A stretch of DNA of 64,000 nucleotides from the NCBI RefSeq assembly GCF_023065955.2, contig NW_026623089.1, positions 35,556,767-35,620,766 on the forward strand, in the 5' to 3' direction. The translations under genes were made by a program, and so were the position numbers. Shown here in pieces: positions 1-10,732 of the stretch (its first letter is position 1; the number at the start of each line of letters is the position of its first letter). The notes beneath the pieces are model-generated. The model did not search any database and was not told the origin of the DNA. It saw only the letters and a program-made list of their open reading frames with translations. The DNA comes from Ursus arctos. Taxonomy: Eukaryota > Chordata > Mammalia > Carnivora > Ursidae.

Positions 1-560
1 CTGCTGACCCTGCTGCCAGGGAAGGGGAGAGGCCGTGGCGCGCCGCGGAAGGGGGCCCTGGCTGCCAGGAGGGTGCGGGGCAGGGGAGCCGCGAGGCGGG
101 GCCCGCCCCCTACCAGGCGGCTTGAACCTCCTGGAGTCATTAACCTTAGTTCTCACGAGAGCAGCTCCGGCGTTTTGCTGCCGCTCTTCATCGCCGCTGC
201 TTAACTGCCTGAACGGAGCTGTTTGCCTATTTGGGGCTACAAATTAAAAGGTCTTGTTTCCGTTTGTTTCCTAAATTTTAATTTAATTTGCAGCATTAAA
301 CCTTTTCAGGATTCAGGAGCACAGAGCCCCGCCGTTTGCAAGCAGCCCCGCCTCGGGCCTCCCCACCGCTCTTGCTCGGCAGCCCGGGGGAGCCCCAGAT
401 CTGTTGGGAAGGGGAAGATACACCCCAGCGGGGCTGGGAGAAGTGTCTCTCCTGGAGAGGCCTGCTTTGGGGAGACATCTCCCACCCCACCGCCTACTGC
501 CCAACGCCACCCTCCATGAGGCGCCCCCTGGTGCCGCTCTTGGCCTCCCGAGCCTCATCT
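1..560. promoter_or_regulatory. CpG-rich block, possible CpG-island edge
   Basis: The first 120 bases are very GC-rich with many CpG dinucleotides, including a GCGCGCCGCGG cluster near 38-49, and a second CpG-rich patch lies at about 320-560. Most of the window is AT-rich and CpG-poor, so this stands out. It may be the edge of a CpG-island promoter that extends beyond the left end. In human, a non-coding locus (LINC00865, from memory) lies tens of kilobases downstream of KIF20B, and this could be its counterpart; that is inference only. The short ORFs here match nothing I know. Confidence 0.4.
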
Positions 561-897
561 CTTCTCGGCTCTCCTCACTTCATCACGGCCTCCTAATACT
601 GCTCTCCGCACGTTCACTGTTTGCACCAATCCTCTGCTCCAACTGGGAAAGGGCCCCGCACACCCCCTGGACTTTTATAGTCTCTGGCGCTTGGCTCTCC
701 CTAGGCTCCGCCCTGTCCTCGCAACCAGCCGCTGAAGAGCCTCCTCCTTGGCCTGCGGGACTCGAGCCACGCGTCTTTGGTAAAGATGGCCTCCAGCTGT
801 TCCGAGGCCGGTCCCTGGGTGATGCCAGGATGACTCGTCCAAGGCCATTTCCCAGCTCGTCTTGCTGATGGCACCTGCTCTCAGCTCTGCCATTTTC

Positions 898-972
898 AGA
901 TACCATCACGGTGGGGGTTAGGATTTCAATATATGAAGGGGGGGGGTGTCCAAGCATTCAGACCCTAGCAAT
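898..972 (-). repeat. MLT1-like LTR fragment (ERVL-MaLR)
   Basis: The stretch reading TACCATCACGGTGGGGGTTA and on through the AACATATGAA-like and CATTCAG-like boxes is the reverse complement of the 5' end of an MLT1-type LTR. Only this end is recognisable. It is non-coding. Confidence 0.55.
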
Positions 973-1040
973 GTCTATGACTCGAGCCGTAGATGGGCCG
1001 AGCGCTGGTTTGGTGCTGAATCCAGTGAAGGAAAATGTAC

Positions 1041-1490
1041 TCGTTTCCTAATTATTACCACGAATTTGGTGGCTTAAAGGAGAAATTTATTCTCTCAAAA
1101 TTCTGGAGGCCGGAAGTCCAAAATAAAGGCGCCTGCAGAGCACACCCCGTGTGGAGGCCCTTGGGAAGAAGCCTCCCTTGCCTCTTTCGGCCGCTGGTGG
1201 CCCCTGCGGTTCCTTGTCCTGTGGCTGCATCTCGCCAGTCTCAGCCCCCGTCTTCTCGTGGCCCCCTTGCCTGTGTGTGTCTGAGTCTTCTCATTCCCTG
1301 TTACTTCACAGGACACTGTCATTGGATTTAGGGCCCCCGAAATCCAGAAGGATCCCGTCTGAAGATTCTGTCCGTTTAATTACATCCACCAAGACCCTGT
1401 CTCCAGAGAGTCGCATTCACGGGCACTAGGCATGAGGACATAGACATGTGTCTTGGGGGCCACTATGCCGCCCACTGCAGGATGGCCTCT
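1041..1490 (-). repeat. MLT1-like LTR (ERVL-MaLR)
   Basis: It begins with a degraded GAAATTTATTCTCTCA/TTCTGGAGGCCGGAAGTCC module, the reverse complement of the 3' end of MLT1-type LTRs. It runs through an ATTGGATTTAGGGC block and ends near GTGTCTTGGGGGCC. It follows another fragment of the same class in the same orientation (898-972). The small ORFs inside it are not genes. Confidence 0.5.
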
Positions 1491-3080
1491 CACCTGGCCG
1501 ATCTTCTACTCTGAAGCAACCCAGAGAAGACTTTGCAAAAGACATTAAATCCCAGATAACCCAAGAAAGAGGGTACCTCAGTCTCTGAAAGTGACCCTGG
1601 CAAATCCACACTGCAGGCAAAGCCTGGTTTGTTTTGAAGCTCCACTAGCCCCCTGGGCTCGGAGCAGGGCACCGGAAACACCTAGCAGCATTTCCCTTGC
1701 ATTTCCTGGAGTTAACAGAGATAAGAGGGAGAGAGATGAAGGCTGAACAAACAGAGGGTAAAGATTTCTTCCCATTCACTTTCCCCCTCTTCCCTTCCGC
1801 TCCAACCACACAAATATCACCTGAACAGAGACCAAGGCAGAGTAACTGGTAGGTAAATATTTGACCGATGAATGCATAAATGACTTTGTAAACAAGCTAA
1901 TGGTTCTTGTAAAGCTGTGAATTTTTCTAACATGTAATCATATGCAAAAGAAGCAACAAAGCAGATAATTCAATTTAATTTGACCACTATTTATTAAATT
2001 CCTACTTTGCCTTCTGAAGTTAGGATAGAAGTGAGACATAAATATGAAAGCTTAGTCCAGTGATGGTGGTGGAGCCGGCGGTAACAACAACAGTTCATAT
2101 TCGTTCATTCATTCATTCATTCTTCACGTGGGCCAGGCAATGCGCTTGATGCAGAGTTCTTATCAAAAACGTTTTGGCAAATATGTGCATCTTTATTAAT
2201 GCACTACAAAACAAGATCTAATAATTACCATAATTTCAGAGTAGCGGGAAGCATAAATGATATTTTGAGAAACATGCAACAACTGTGACGTAATAGGACT
2301 TCATCTATGGGACATCTGTTGCTGACAAAGTCACAGGTTCTGCTCCTACTACTGGGTCTGTTGCTGCATTCATAACTGCAGGAAATGCTGAATTTCAGAG
2401 GTTAGCAAAAATAAAGAGGTAGTTTTCCCATCCAGGTTTACAAACACTTGATTATTGTGAGCTCCTGAGTTTAAAGTTAGAGGTACAACGACAACAGGAG
2501 AGACTGAGCTCTGTCTGCTCCAACCTGGGGCAGGTTACCTCCACTGGCCTGCCAGGCCATCCCTATGACATTGGGAAGCATGCATATCTACAAATGGAGG
2601 TAGGGGTGGAGGGAGCAGGCTGAAAGATAGACACCCTGTATCTATTACACTGGAAAATTGCTTAAACTGAGCAAAGACTCGGTTGATCACACACGTGTAA
2701 TTCATTCCATTACAGTTAACAACCTAAACATGGCTTCAGGCTGGAATGTAATAAGAAATCAGGATACAGGCAAAATGTGTTCATTCCCTCTTCTCAACTA
2801 AGTATAGAGACGATGGAAGGTGAGAAAGAATTACTCAAATGCAATTAATAATCATTAATAATTAATAACCATTCCACCCACACACTAGGATTCTACCTTT
2901 ATTGTTAATAAGCTAAGGACTCAAGGGTTACATATTTTTCTGTGTGTATTTGTTCATTTCTCTTCAAGCATTCAATAATTAGCCTCAAATTAGCCTTCAG
3001 CGTGGGCGTGAGTCTACAGGGGGGATTCTTATTCTTTCATAACATTTCACAACATGATCCCAATACACCCCGGACTCAAT
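1491..3080. other. Intergenic, nothing assigned
   Basis: AT-rich non-coding sequence. There is a short (ATTC)n run at about 2103-2122. A phrase at about 1985-2035 (TATTTATTAAATTCCTACTTTG) resembles an old mammalian interspersed repeat. No coding exon or RNA gene is visible. Confidence 0.5.
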
Positions 3081-3084
3081 TCTA

Positions 3085-3585
3085 CCACTTCCCCAGATCC
3101 ACTATGTCCCAGAGAAGTAGAAGGTCTTGCCTTCTCCCAGTTCGAGAGGACATACTTATGCTAAAAATTATTCATTGTTTACCTGAAATGCTAACTTAAC
3201 TGGGTATACTCTATTGTTATTTACTAAATGTGGCAACCCTACCCAGATCATACTTTGTACTTTCAAACGGCCTTGTCATTGTCACACTATCCTTTCCCTT
3301 AGGATGCACTCCATCATCCCCTTGGCAAACTCAGTCTTCAAGAACCACATCAAACACCCTTTTCTCTGTAAAACCTTCCCTATTTTCCTCAGGTAGGTCC
3401 CTGCGATGTTTTCTTCTATCTAGTAAAGACTTAAACAGTGAGTGGGCTACCTGTCTTCCCCACTGACCATGAGCTCTTCAAGGGCACCAATGGCTCTGAG
3501 TATCTTTGTATCTTCATGCCTAGTATGCAGTAGATACTTAATAAAGGGTTTGTTGAAGGAATGAATTAATGAATTCCTTTGTAAA
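3085..3585 (+). repeat. L2 LINE 3' region
   Basis: It contains the L2 3' signature: a GAGCTCTTCAAGGGCACCAA block, then TATCTTTGTATC, and a terminal AATAAAGGG-TTTGTTGAAGGAATGAAT tail. The upstream CCCTTTTCTCTGTAAAACCT block matches the L2 region that reads AAGCCTTCCCTGA in the consensus. It is old and diverged. Confidence 0.6.
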
Positions 3586-3823
3586 AGAACCACTGCTGTT
3601 CCTCTCAACAGCCTTCTACTCCTATTTCCCCCTCACTACACCGATTCCTCTCCTTGAAACAGTATTTTTCAAACCTCAGGCCATTCCTTAGTAAGAATAA
3701 AAATTAATTTAGAGGGTAAAACCAGCAAGAAATAGAATAGAGTGGAGGAGAGTAGAGGGGGTGGTATGTAGCACCATGGAAGCTAAACCTTGTTGAACTT
3801 GAGTTTCAAGTGCATGTGTGAAT

Positions 3824-3827
3824 GCGT

Positions 3828-3859
<32 letters not shown>
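3824..3859. repeat. (TG)n microsatellite
   Basis: A nearly pure TG dinucleotide run preceded by imperfect GTGTGAATGCGTGTG units. It is a likely polymorphic marker. Confidence 0.85.
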
Positions 3860-3984
3860 ACTGGGTTTTGACATAAATGTATTTCTTACTGTAACTGATG
3901 GCCAAAATAGTATGAGAGTCCTGTTAGGAACATCAGGATTAGTCTCGAGTCTCTGTTAACATTTCTTGTGATTTCTTGGCGTCC

Positions 3985-4395
3985 CCTTCAAACATCTTCA
4001 ATGGCTCCCCATTTCCTACATTTGAGACCTTCTATGATCTGGCCTCAACCTACTGCTTAGACTTCTCTTCCCACAACCAACTCCACAAACCATCCACCCA
4101 GAGAAATACCTGTTGCATGCCCGTCCCACCCTCTGAATGGACTGGCTATATATACTCTGTGCTCCGCAAGGTCTGTTCACCTTCTCCCCGCAATAGACCA
4201 CCCCTGCCATCCCTTAATGGCCTCTCTCCTGCTTTTCTTTCTCCATAGAATTACCCCTGCTTCCAGACTTCCAATCTAAAGCAAACTCCTGCTTCCTTCA
4301 ACCTTCTACAAGATCACCTAAAACAAACCAAATCCTCTAGTACGTTCTTTCTAATTCCCTCTTGCTAAGAAGCCCCTCTGTTCCTTATGACGTGA
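3985..4395 (+). repeat. L2 LINE fragment
   Basis: It contains CAATGGCTCCCCATTTCCTA followed by a CTATGATCTGGCCTCAACCTAC block, both typical of L2 about 300-400 bases from its 3' end. It is diverged and non-coding. The ORFs at 3976-4248 (+) and 4016-4210 (-) fall in it and are not genes. Confidence 0.6.
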
Positions 4396-5181
4396 CCAAC
4401 TGGTACCACTACTGATATGTTCCTGGCGGTCTTGGCCTAGAACGCATTGACAGCTGGCTCATACTGGTAAGGAGAAACCCGATGTTTGCTGTAAAATACT
4501 ATTAGGATTTTTGTACCACCACGCGATTCTTCGCTTTTCACGTGGTGAAAATGATCTGAATTATGTGGTGCGTGTTGTTTGCACAGAGTAAGAAGTTGGT
4601 TGTGTACCCAGGCTAGGTTACATGGGTCAGGTTGGCATGAGGAGTATCAGGCCACCTGCAATCTGAAAGTTCTTTTAATTGGCTATGACTTGTTCTCACC
4701 ATCACACAAATGACAAATATCTCAAAATTCTAGCCCCATTACTCCATGACTAACGTCAATAAGCCACCGAAAACTGAAGCCACCAAATATATTTTTTAGT
4801 GTTCTTGGAAAACTACTTCTAAGCCTTTTGGAGAGAAATGCAGTACATAAATATATTTCAAAATAAATAATGCTGTACAATTGTGTTGCACCTCATAGAT
4901 TCCGAAGTACTCTGACATCAATTACTGATGTCCCGTCCCACCAGTCATGACTAAAAATGGCTTACTTAACATTTGTGCTCATTGTGAAATGAATGCACAT
5001 GAACCCAGGAAACAAATGTTTTCTTTTTCCAAAAACTCCTACATGTTCTTCACAAATGCTGAAAATCAATTTATTTATAAGCATATATGTAATCTGTTCA
5101 ATCTACTCAAATAAATTCTCAATTTATTTCAGTATCTCCCCCCCTCTCAGTAGCCTAGGGCATAGTAGAGATCTAAAAAAT
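4396..5181. other. Intergenic, nothing assigned
   Basis: AT-rich sequence with no recognisable coding exon, RNA gene or repeat family. Confidence 0.45.
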
Positions 5182-5188
5182 AAATTGA

Positions 5189-5395
5189 GGGGCACCTGGG
5201 TGGCTCAGTTGGTTAAGCATCTGTCTTCGGCTCAGGTCATGATCCCAGGGTCCTGGGATTGCCCTGCCCTGGGGCTCCCTGCTCAGCGGGGTGTCTGCTT
5301 CTCTCTCTCCCTCCCTAATTCCCTCCCCACCACTTGCTCTCTCTCTCTCTCAAATAAGCAAATAAAATCTTCTAAAAATTTTTTTTAATTAAAAA
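5189..5395 (+). mobile_element. SINEC (Can-SINE), tRNA-derived
   Basis: It starts GGGGCACCTGGGTGGCTCAG and carries the tRNA-like promoter (A box near TGGCTCAGTTGG), a CT-rich body and an AATAAAATCTTC tail. A 7-bp AAATTGA duplication at 5182-5188 and 5396-5402 fits an LINE-mediated insertion. The ORF at 4993-5388 runs through it and is not a gene. Confidence 0.88.
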
Positions 5396-5518
5396 AAATT
5401 GATCAATACACATTTAAAAATCAAGTACTAAGTATCTACTAGGTACACCTCCTTATTTGATCTTCAGAGCTCGGTGCCCTCAAGGTACATATGAGGAAAT
5501 CAAAACTAAGCAACATTT

Positions 5519-5707
5519 CTGTAATGGTCTGATTTGTGTGCCCGCATCCCCCAGATTCATATGTTGAAGTCCTAACCCCCAGTGTGAGTATATTGGAAAT
5601 AGGGCCTTTAAGGAGGTTATTAGGGTTGAATGAGGTCATAAGAGTGGATCCTAATCCTCCAAGACTGGTGTCTTTCTAAGAAGAGGAAGAGACGCCAGAT
5701 CTCCCCG

Positions 5708-5748
<41 letters not shown>

Positions 5749-5938
5749 TGAAAGCCAGGTGAGGACACAGTGAGAAAGGAGCCATCTGCAAGCCAGGAAG
5801 AGAGGTCTCACCAGGAGCCACCCCTAATGGTACCCTAGTCTTGGACTTCCAGCCTCCGGCACTATGAGAAAATAAATCTCGGTTGTTCAAGCCACCAGTC
5901 ATCGGTATTCTGTTCAGCAGCCCAAACAGACTCATACA
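5519..5938 (+). mobile_element. MLT1 solo LTR (ERVL-MaLR) with CA expansion
   Basis: The full MLT1 order is visible: CCAGATTCATATGTTGAAGT, TAGGGCCTTTAAGGAGG, AATGAGGTCATAAG, GAGGACACAGTGAGAAAGG, AAGCCAGGAAGAGAGG, TTGGACTTCCAGCCTCC, AAATAAATCTC and a terminal CCCAAACAGACTCATA. There is no internal retroviral sequence beside it, so it is a solo LTR. A CA repeat has grown within it at 5709-5747. Confidence 0.75.
5709..5747. repeat. (CA)n microsatellite
   Basis: A pure CA run of about 19 units inside the MLT1 LTR. It creates the valine/cysteine repeats seen in the minus-strand ORFs here, which are artefacts. Confidence 0.9.
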
Positions 5939-6339
5939 AATTCCAAAATCAAACAGATAATAAACGGTGAAGACGGGATTTGAAGTCAGATCTCTGGACA
6001 CCAAGTCTAGCATTCTTTCTAATACACGGTGCGAAAATGTTTGCTAAATGTTGTTTCGGATCCGACTTCAGACCAAGTTCTGAACTTCCCGGGAGCTCAG
6101 AGAGGTAAAATGAAACCTGTCCACTGGGTCCACAGCTCAAGTACGGGGATAACTACTTTCATTGGAAGGGACAGAGGCTGGGCTATGGCCCAGACCGCTG
6201 AGTTCCAGCTGGCCTGGCATCAGGAGCTCCGCCAACACTCATTCTTCCTCTCATTTTAACTTGACCATGTGGCCGCAGCTCTGAGGCCAGAGGCTGCCGC
6301 GTGGACAGGCTGGGGTGCAAGGGTTGCTCAGTGTCCGGG

Positions 6340-6565
6340 TCTACCCCAAACTTTCTTCTTTTCTTTTTACTTTCCTCACTGGGAGGGGCCCTGAGGCTGG
6401 AGGCCAGACTGGACTGGCCAGAACCCAAACTGGGCCCAACCTCAGGATGCACCCAGCACTTGAACTTTCACTTCCTCTTTAACCGCCCCCCCCCCCCCCC
6501 GCCCCAGGAGGGCCCTGCGGCCGGAGGCAGGGGCTCAACCAGCCAAAATCCGCCCTTGGTCATCA
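6340..6565. repeat. Imperfect tandem duplication, GC-rich
   Basis: Two similar units lie head to tail. The first (about 6350-6428) has AACTTTC, then GGGAGGGGCCCTGAGGCTGG, then ACTGGCCAGAA. The second (about 6466-6549) has AACTTTC, then AGGAGGGCCCTGCGGCCGGA, then AACCAGCCAAAA. A C-homopolymer at 6485-6503 sits in the second unit. A TATAAATAA lies just downstream (6601-6609). This may be part of an unassigned LTR. Confidence 0.45.
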
Positions 6566-6722
6566 GGGTGAACCCCTCCTCTCCATTACATTTTAGCTCT
6601 TATAAATAATAACCAAAGAACTGGGTATTCTGCTCTTCTCTTGCTACTTTGCATTTCCTTATGCAGCCAATGAGCTCATTCCCTGCAAGTTGCATCCACC
6701 ATTTCTAATTTCCATTGGTAAC

Positions 6723-6885
6723 TTTTTTTTAAGTTTTTATTTTTATTTATGAGAGACAGACAGGGAGCAGGGAAGGAGCAGAGGGAGACGGACAAGTATG
6801 CTCCGAGCCGAGCCGGGAGCCTGACTCGGGGCTTGATCTCATGACCCTGAGATCATGACCTGAGCCAAAACCAAGAGTTGGCTCC
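6723..6885 (-). mobile_element. SINEC, truncated
   Basis: Minus-strand copy. A T-rich tail at 6723-6750 is followed by GAGAGACAGACAGGGAGCAG, GGGGCTTGATCTCATGACCC and GATCATGACCTGAGCCAAAA. The 5' end is lost or diverged at about 6885. Confidence 0.8.
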
Positions 6886-6889
6886 CTCC

Positions 6890-7805
6890 ATTGATAACTT
6901 CTACTTCCCATAACTGATGAGAGCTGCCAGTCCACACCATAGATGACCCTGCCATCCAGGAATCAAAAGTCTGTCAAGCCCTGCCCTCTCACCCGTTGTC
7001 TTCCCAAACTATGTGTGTCAATGAGTCAAGAACATTCTATCGAATCCCCTTCTCCTGACACTAACTACATGCTATTTGCCCAAATGGGAGGTTTGAGGGA
7101 ACAGTCCTACAGAGTGCCAAGTCTCCCTCAGACTTCTGACACAACCTGCAAAGATAAGAGTCCAATTACAAAGTTAGAGGGCATGGTTTCTATGACTTTC
7201 CTCACTTCTGACACCCATTGCAAGTTCAGGGGACTCCCAAAACCACCCTCAGTCTTGATCATACATTCAAAGGACTCACAGAACTGACTAAAAGCTGTTA
7301 TAGTCATGGTTATAGTTTATTATTGAGAAAGAATACATATGAAAATGAGCCAAACAAAGAGACACATAGGGAAGAGTCTAGAAGGTTTCCAAAACACAAA
7401 GCTTCCATTGCCCTCAGGACATATTACCTTCCCATCACCAGGGTGTGACAATACACATGGAGCATAGCCAACCAGGGAAATTCACCTAATCTTCAGTGTC
7501 TGGAGTTTTTATGAGAGCTTCATATGAAGGTATTATTGATTGGCCATGGAGTTGAACTCAGCATTCAGCTCTTTCCTCTACCCCAGAGGTAGGGCTGATA
7601 TCAAGGGGCCTACCAGGATTCACTGACCACTGTAAATAAAAAGACATCTCTGACTTGGAAAATTCCAAGAGTTTAGAGGTTACCTCTCAGGAGCCAGGGA
7701 CCAAGGCCACACCACTCTCTGAGCAAGGCAAGTTCTTTACACCTTTTTCACCTGCTTATGCCTGACAGATAAGCCTTACAAAGGTGGTTACAGTGAAAAA
7801 TAAAA
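6890..7805. other. Intergenic, nothing assigned
   Basis: Non-coding sequence without a recognised gene. ORFs at 6943-7287 and 7218-7448 overlap in different frames, lack homology I can recognise, and have no flanking splice pattern. Confidence 0.4.
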
Positions 7806-7807
7806 AC

Positions 7808-8000
7808 AGTAGCTACACTGAGAGTGTATTAGCTGCCACTGTACACTTTATTTTTTCTAGCTCTCAAAACCCTACAAAGTTGGTGTTGTTAGTCCCATTT
7901 TACAGGCAAGAAAATTGAGGCTCAGAAAAGTTGCCCCTCGGTTTTAGCGAGGGGAAGTAACAGATTTGACCATGGTGATGCAGCATACCCTTTAGGCTAT
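7808..8000 (+). repeat. MIR SINE
   Basis: The CCCATTTTACAGGCAAGAAA core is followed by TTGAGGCTCAGAAAAGTTGC, the classical MIR order. Flanks are diverged. Confidence 0.65.
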
Positions 8001-8024
8001 GACATCCATGTTGCCAATTTCACT

Positions 8025-8180
8025 CACTCATTCTACACACATGTATTTTCTGTCTACTATGTACCAGGAACTGTTCTAGGTGCTGGAGGTATAGCCAAGA
8101 ACAAAACAGACAAAAATTACTGCTCAAATGGAGTAGATATACTAATGGTAGGGAAACAGAAAATTAGCAAATAAGCAAGA
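8025..8180 (+). repeat. Old mammalian interspersed repeat
   Basis: It contains CTACTATGTACCAGGAACTG, TTCTAGGTGCTGGAGGTATA and ACAAAACAGACAAAAATTAC, the ordered motifs of a mammal-wide repeat. The same family appears to resume at 8570-8830 (CATTCCAGGCAGAAGTAGGA). I do not assign a family name. Confidence 0.5.
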
Positions 8181-8569
8181 TACATAGTACTTTGGTGATA
8201 TTATGGAAAAAAATAAAGCAACATGTACACTGTTTAGACCTTTATTTAAACACATCAACTGTAACAAGACATCTCTGAGACAAATGGGAAATTTGCATAT
8301 GAATTGGTGTTGTGATACTATTAATTTAATCAGATTTGATGGCATGATGTCTGTGTTCCAAAAAACAGGTATTTTGCTATTAAAAATACAGACTGATGTA
8401 TTTATGGATAAAATAAGATTGCAAAAGTGTTGATAATTATTGATGTTTGATGATAAACAAGTAAAGGGCCTTCATACTAATATTTCTAATTTGGGGTACG
8501 CTTAAAATTTTACATAACACAAAGTTTAAAAAAATAAAAAAGAAAACAATGGACGGGGTGGCAGATAGG

Positions 8570-8830
8570 TCTTGCTACACACCTTGCAAGACCAAATAGG
8601 TGTGTTGGAGAAGACCCAAGAAGGTGACACTGAAACAAATGCTTGAAGGAGGCAGGGGAGGAGGGCTATGTGGATCTCTAGGGAAAGAACATTCCAGGCA
8701 GAAGTAGGAGCTAGTGCAGAGCACTGACGTAGGTGTCAGGGTGCCTGGCAGGACATGTTCAAGGACAAAGTCCAATTGCTGGAAAGGCATGAGCAGCTGA
8801 TGAAAGTAGAAGGTGGCACCAAATAGTTAC
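8570..8830 (+). repeat. Old mammalian interspersed repeat, second part
   Basis: AAACAAATGCTTGAAGGAGG, then AAGAACATTCCAGGCAGAAG and AGTGCAGAGCACTGACG follow the order expected downstream of the 8025-8180 part, with an AT-rich interruption between them. Minus-strand ORFs here are not genes. Confidence 0.45.
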
Positions 8831-8899
8831 CAGAGATGGGATGGGTGGAGAGGAGAGGAAGGAGATGCAATGGCCTATCCAACAAAGAATGCATACCCA

Positions 8900-9680
8900 A
8901 ACTGTATCAGAATACTTAGAAACCAGTAAGAAAACTGCAGGCAACCCAACAGAAAAATGGGCAGAAGACTTGGAACAAGCACTTCACAGGAAAGGAAATA
9001 GCCAATGAGCATTTGAAAAGGTGCTCTACTCCATCATCAGGGAAATGCAAATTAAAACCACAATGCTACACCACCACGCGCCCACAGAAAGGTTAAAATT
9101 AAAAGCCAGGCAACACTAGGAATGAGTACTGATGCGTGTAAGTCGGTACATATGCGGCGTGTACTGACACTAGAGACACACATACCTCTTAAGCAATCAG
9201 TTCCATTTCTAGGTATATGTCCAACAGAAAGCCATGTAGATGTCCACCAAAGCCTGGAACAAAGTCCAGAGCAGCACCATCCTTAACAGCCGGCGGCTGA
9301 GAACGACCCAAATGCCCAGTAACTGTGAAAAGGGTAAACGAGGGCGACACTCTACAGCATTTAGAATAACAAAGTAGACCGTGCAGATGGATCTCACAAA
9401 AACAGTGAGCAAAGGAAGCAGACACAAAGAATACTGTGATTCCGTTTATGCAAAGTTCAAAAACAAGCAAAACTCATCTATGCCGTCGGAAGACACCGCT
9501 GTGGAGAAAGGGACTGGAAAGGAGGATGGGGCTTGGGGACGAACTGGTGATGTCCTGTTTCCTGATCTGGATGCTAGTTAAGTGCGTGTGTTCGATGTGT
9601 GGACAGCCACCAAGCCGCACACTGACGATGTGTGCACTTTTCTGTATAGTATGCTTCAATAAAATGTTTAAAAATCATGC
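8900..9680 (+). mobile_element. L1M LINE 3' end
   Basis: The 3' part of an old L1: AAATGGGCAGAAGACTTGGA, GGGAAATGCAAATTAAAACC, GGTATATGTCCAACAGAAAG and a final TATGCTTCAATAAAATGTTT. Its coding part is decayed. Small ORFs at 9189-9711 are remnants or noise. Confidence 0.75.
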
Positions 9681-10720
9681 AGGGGCATCTTGGTTCCCCC
9701 CTCCACGGTGAGCAATGGCAGGTCCTCCATGCAGACGCCCCTCTCCCCCATCCTACGCTGAATAAGAGCAACACGGAGCACGGGGATTGTTGCCTGAAAA
9801 AGAAAGAAGACGTGCCTGCTCAGCTCACAGCTGCAACCTCTAGGGTTCCAGAGGCTGAAACCGGCATGGCGAGTTCTCCGGCTCCTGGGTGAGCATCTAC
9901 TCCAAAGAAACAGGGCAAAACTGTAAACAAGAAATGAAAATACGAGGACAGCTCTCTTCGCCTCAGCATTACGAATGTTGATAAGGGACCTTATTGTATC
10001 TTACCCAACAGAACATTCTTACACAGGGTCTGATGCCAGTTAAGTTGTGGTATCATTTTGAAATCATTTAAAGGGTTGAATATTTTAAATGTAGACATTA
10101 CGAACTCTTTAAAAGCCAAAAATTATTACAGCTTTTCAAACTAGAAATGAAAAGCCCACTGAGGCATCCTGCATGTTCTAATTTCTAACACGGTAAATAC
10201 TGATCTCCGTAACCTACATAAACAAAAAGCTCTTTGGGTCCTCATTTTTTTTAAGAGTAAAGGATCGTGAGACCAAAAAGGAAGAAAATCACTGTGGTTG
10301 ATTCTCTGCCACACTAGGTCCATTTCTTCCTATGACCTCACACGGAGCTGTTGTTTCAGAATTCCATCCGCCAAAGGAATCTCTGGGGGGACCCAGGTTA
10401 TCGCTCCTTCTAGCTCAGGAAGCTGTTTTTCAATGACCTGGGGGACTTGAACCAAACTTCGCTCTTTCCTCCTTGGCAATGTGAGTTTTTTTAGTTTATT
10501 GGCGTTTCCCTTGTTTTCTCTATTCTTTTTTCCTTGTTCTTATTTTATTCTTTTATTTCTACTTTTCTCAGGGTTTTTTTCCCTTTTAGTTTCTTCTTTT
10601 TAAGTTTAGTTTGTATTTGTTCAGTTTGGGGTTTTGGTTTTGGGGGGGTTGTCTGGCATTGTGTTTTGATTCTGTTACAAAGATCAGTTCCTCAGATGAA
10701 CTTTGAACTGATTTTCTTTT
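9681..10720. other. Intergenic, nothing assigned
   Basis: No gene or clear repeat. The last 250 bases are T-rich and G/T-rich and form the left flank of the MARK2 retrocopy. Confidence 0.45.
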
Positions 10721-10732
10721 GAGGTGACTTGG

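Noticed and set aside
583..957. 124-codon minus-strand ORF next to the CpG-rich block
   Set aside because: No homology, runs into an LTR fragment, and overlaps a longer plus-strand ORF.
5651..6013. Minus-strand ORF with CVCVCV run
   Set aside because: Created by the CA microsatellite in an MLT1 LTR.
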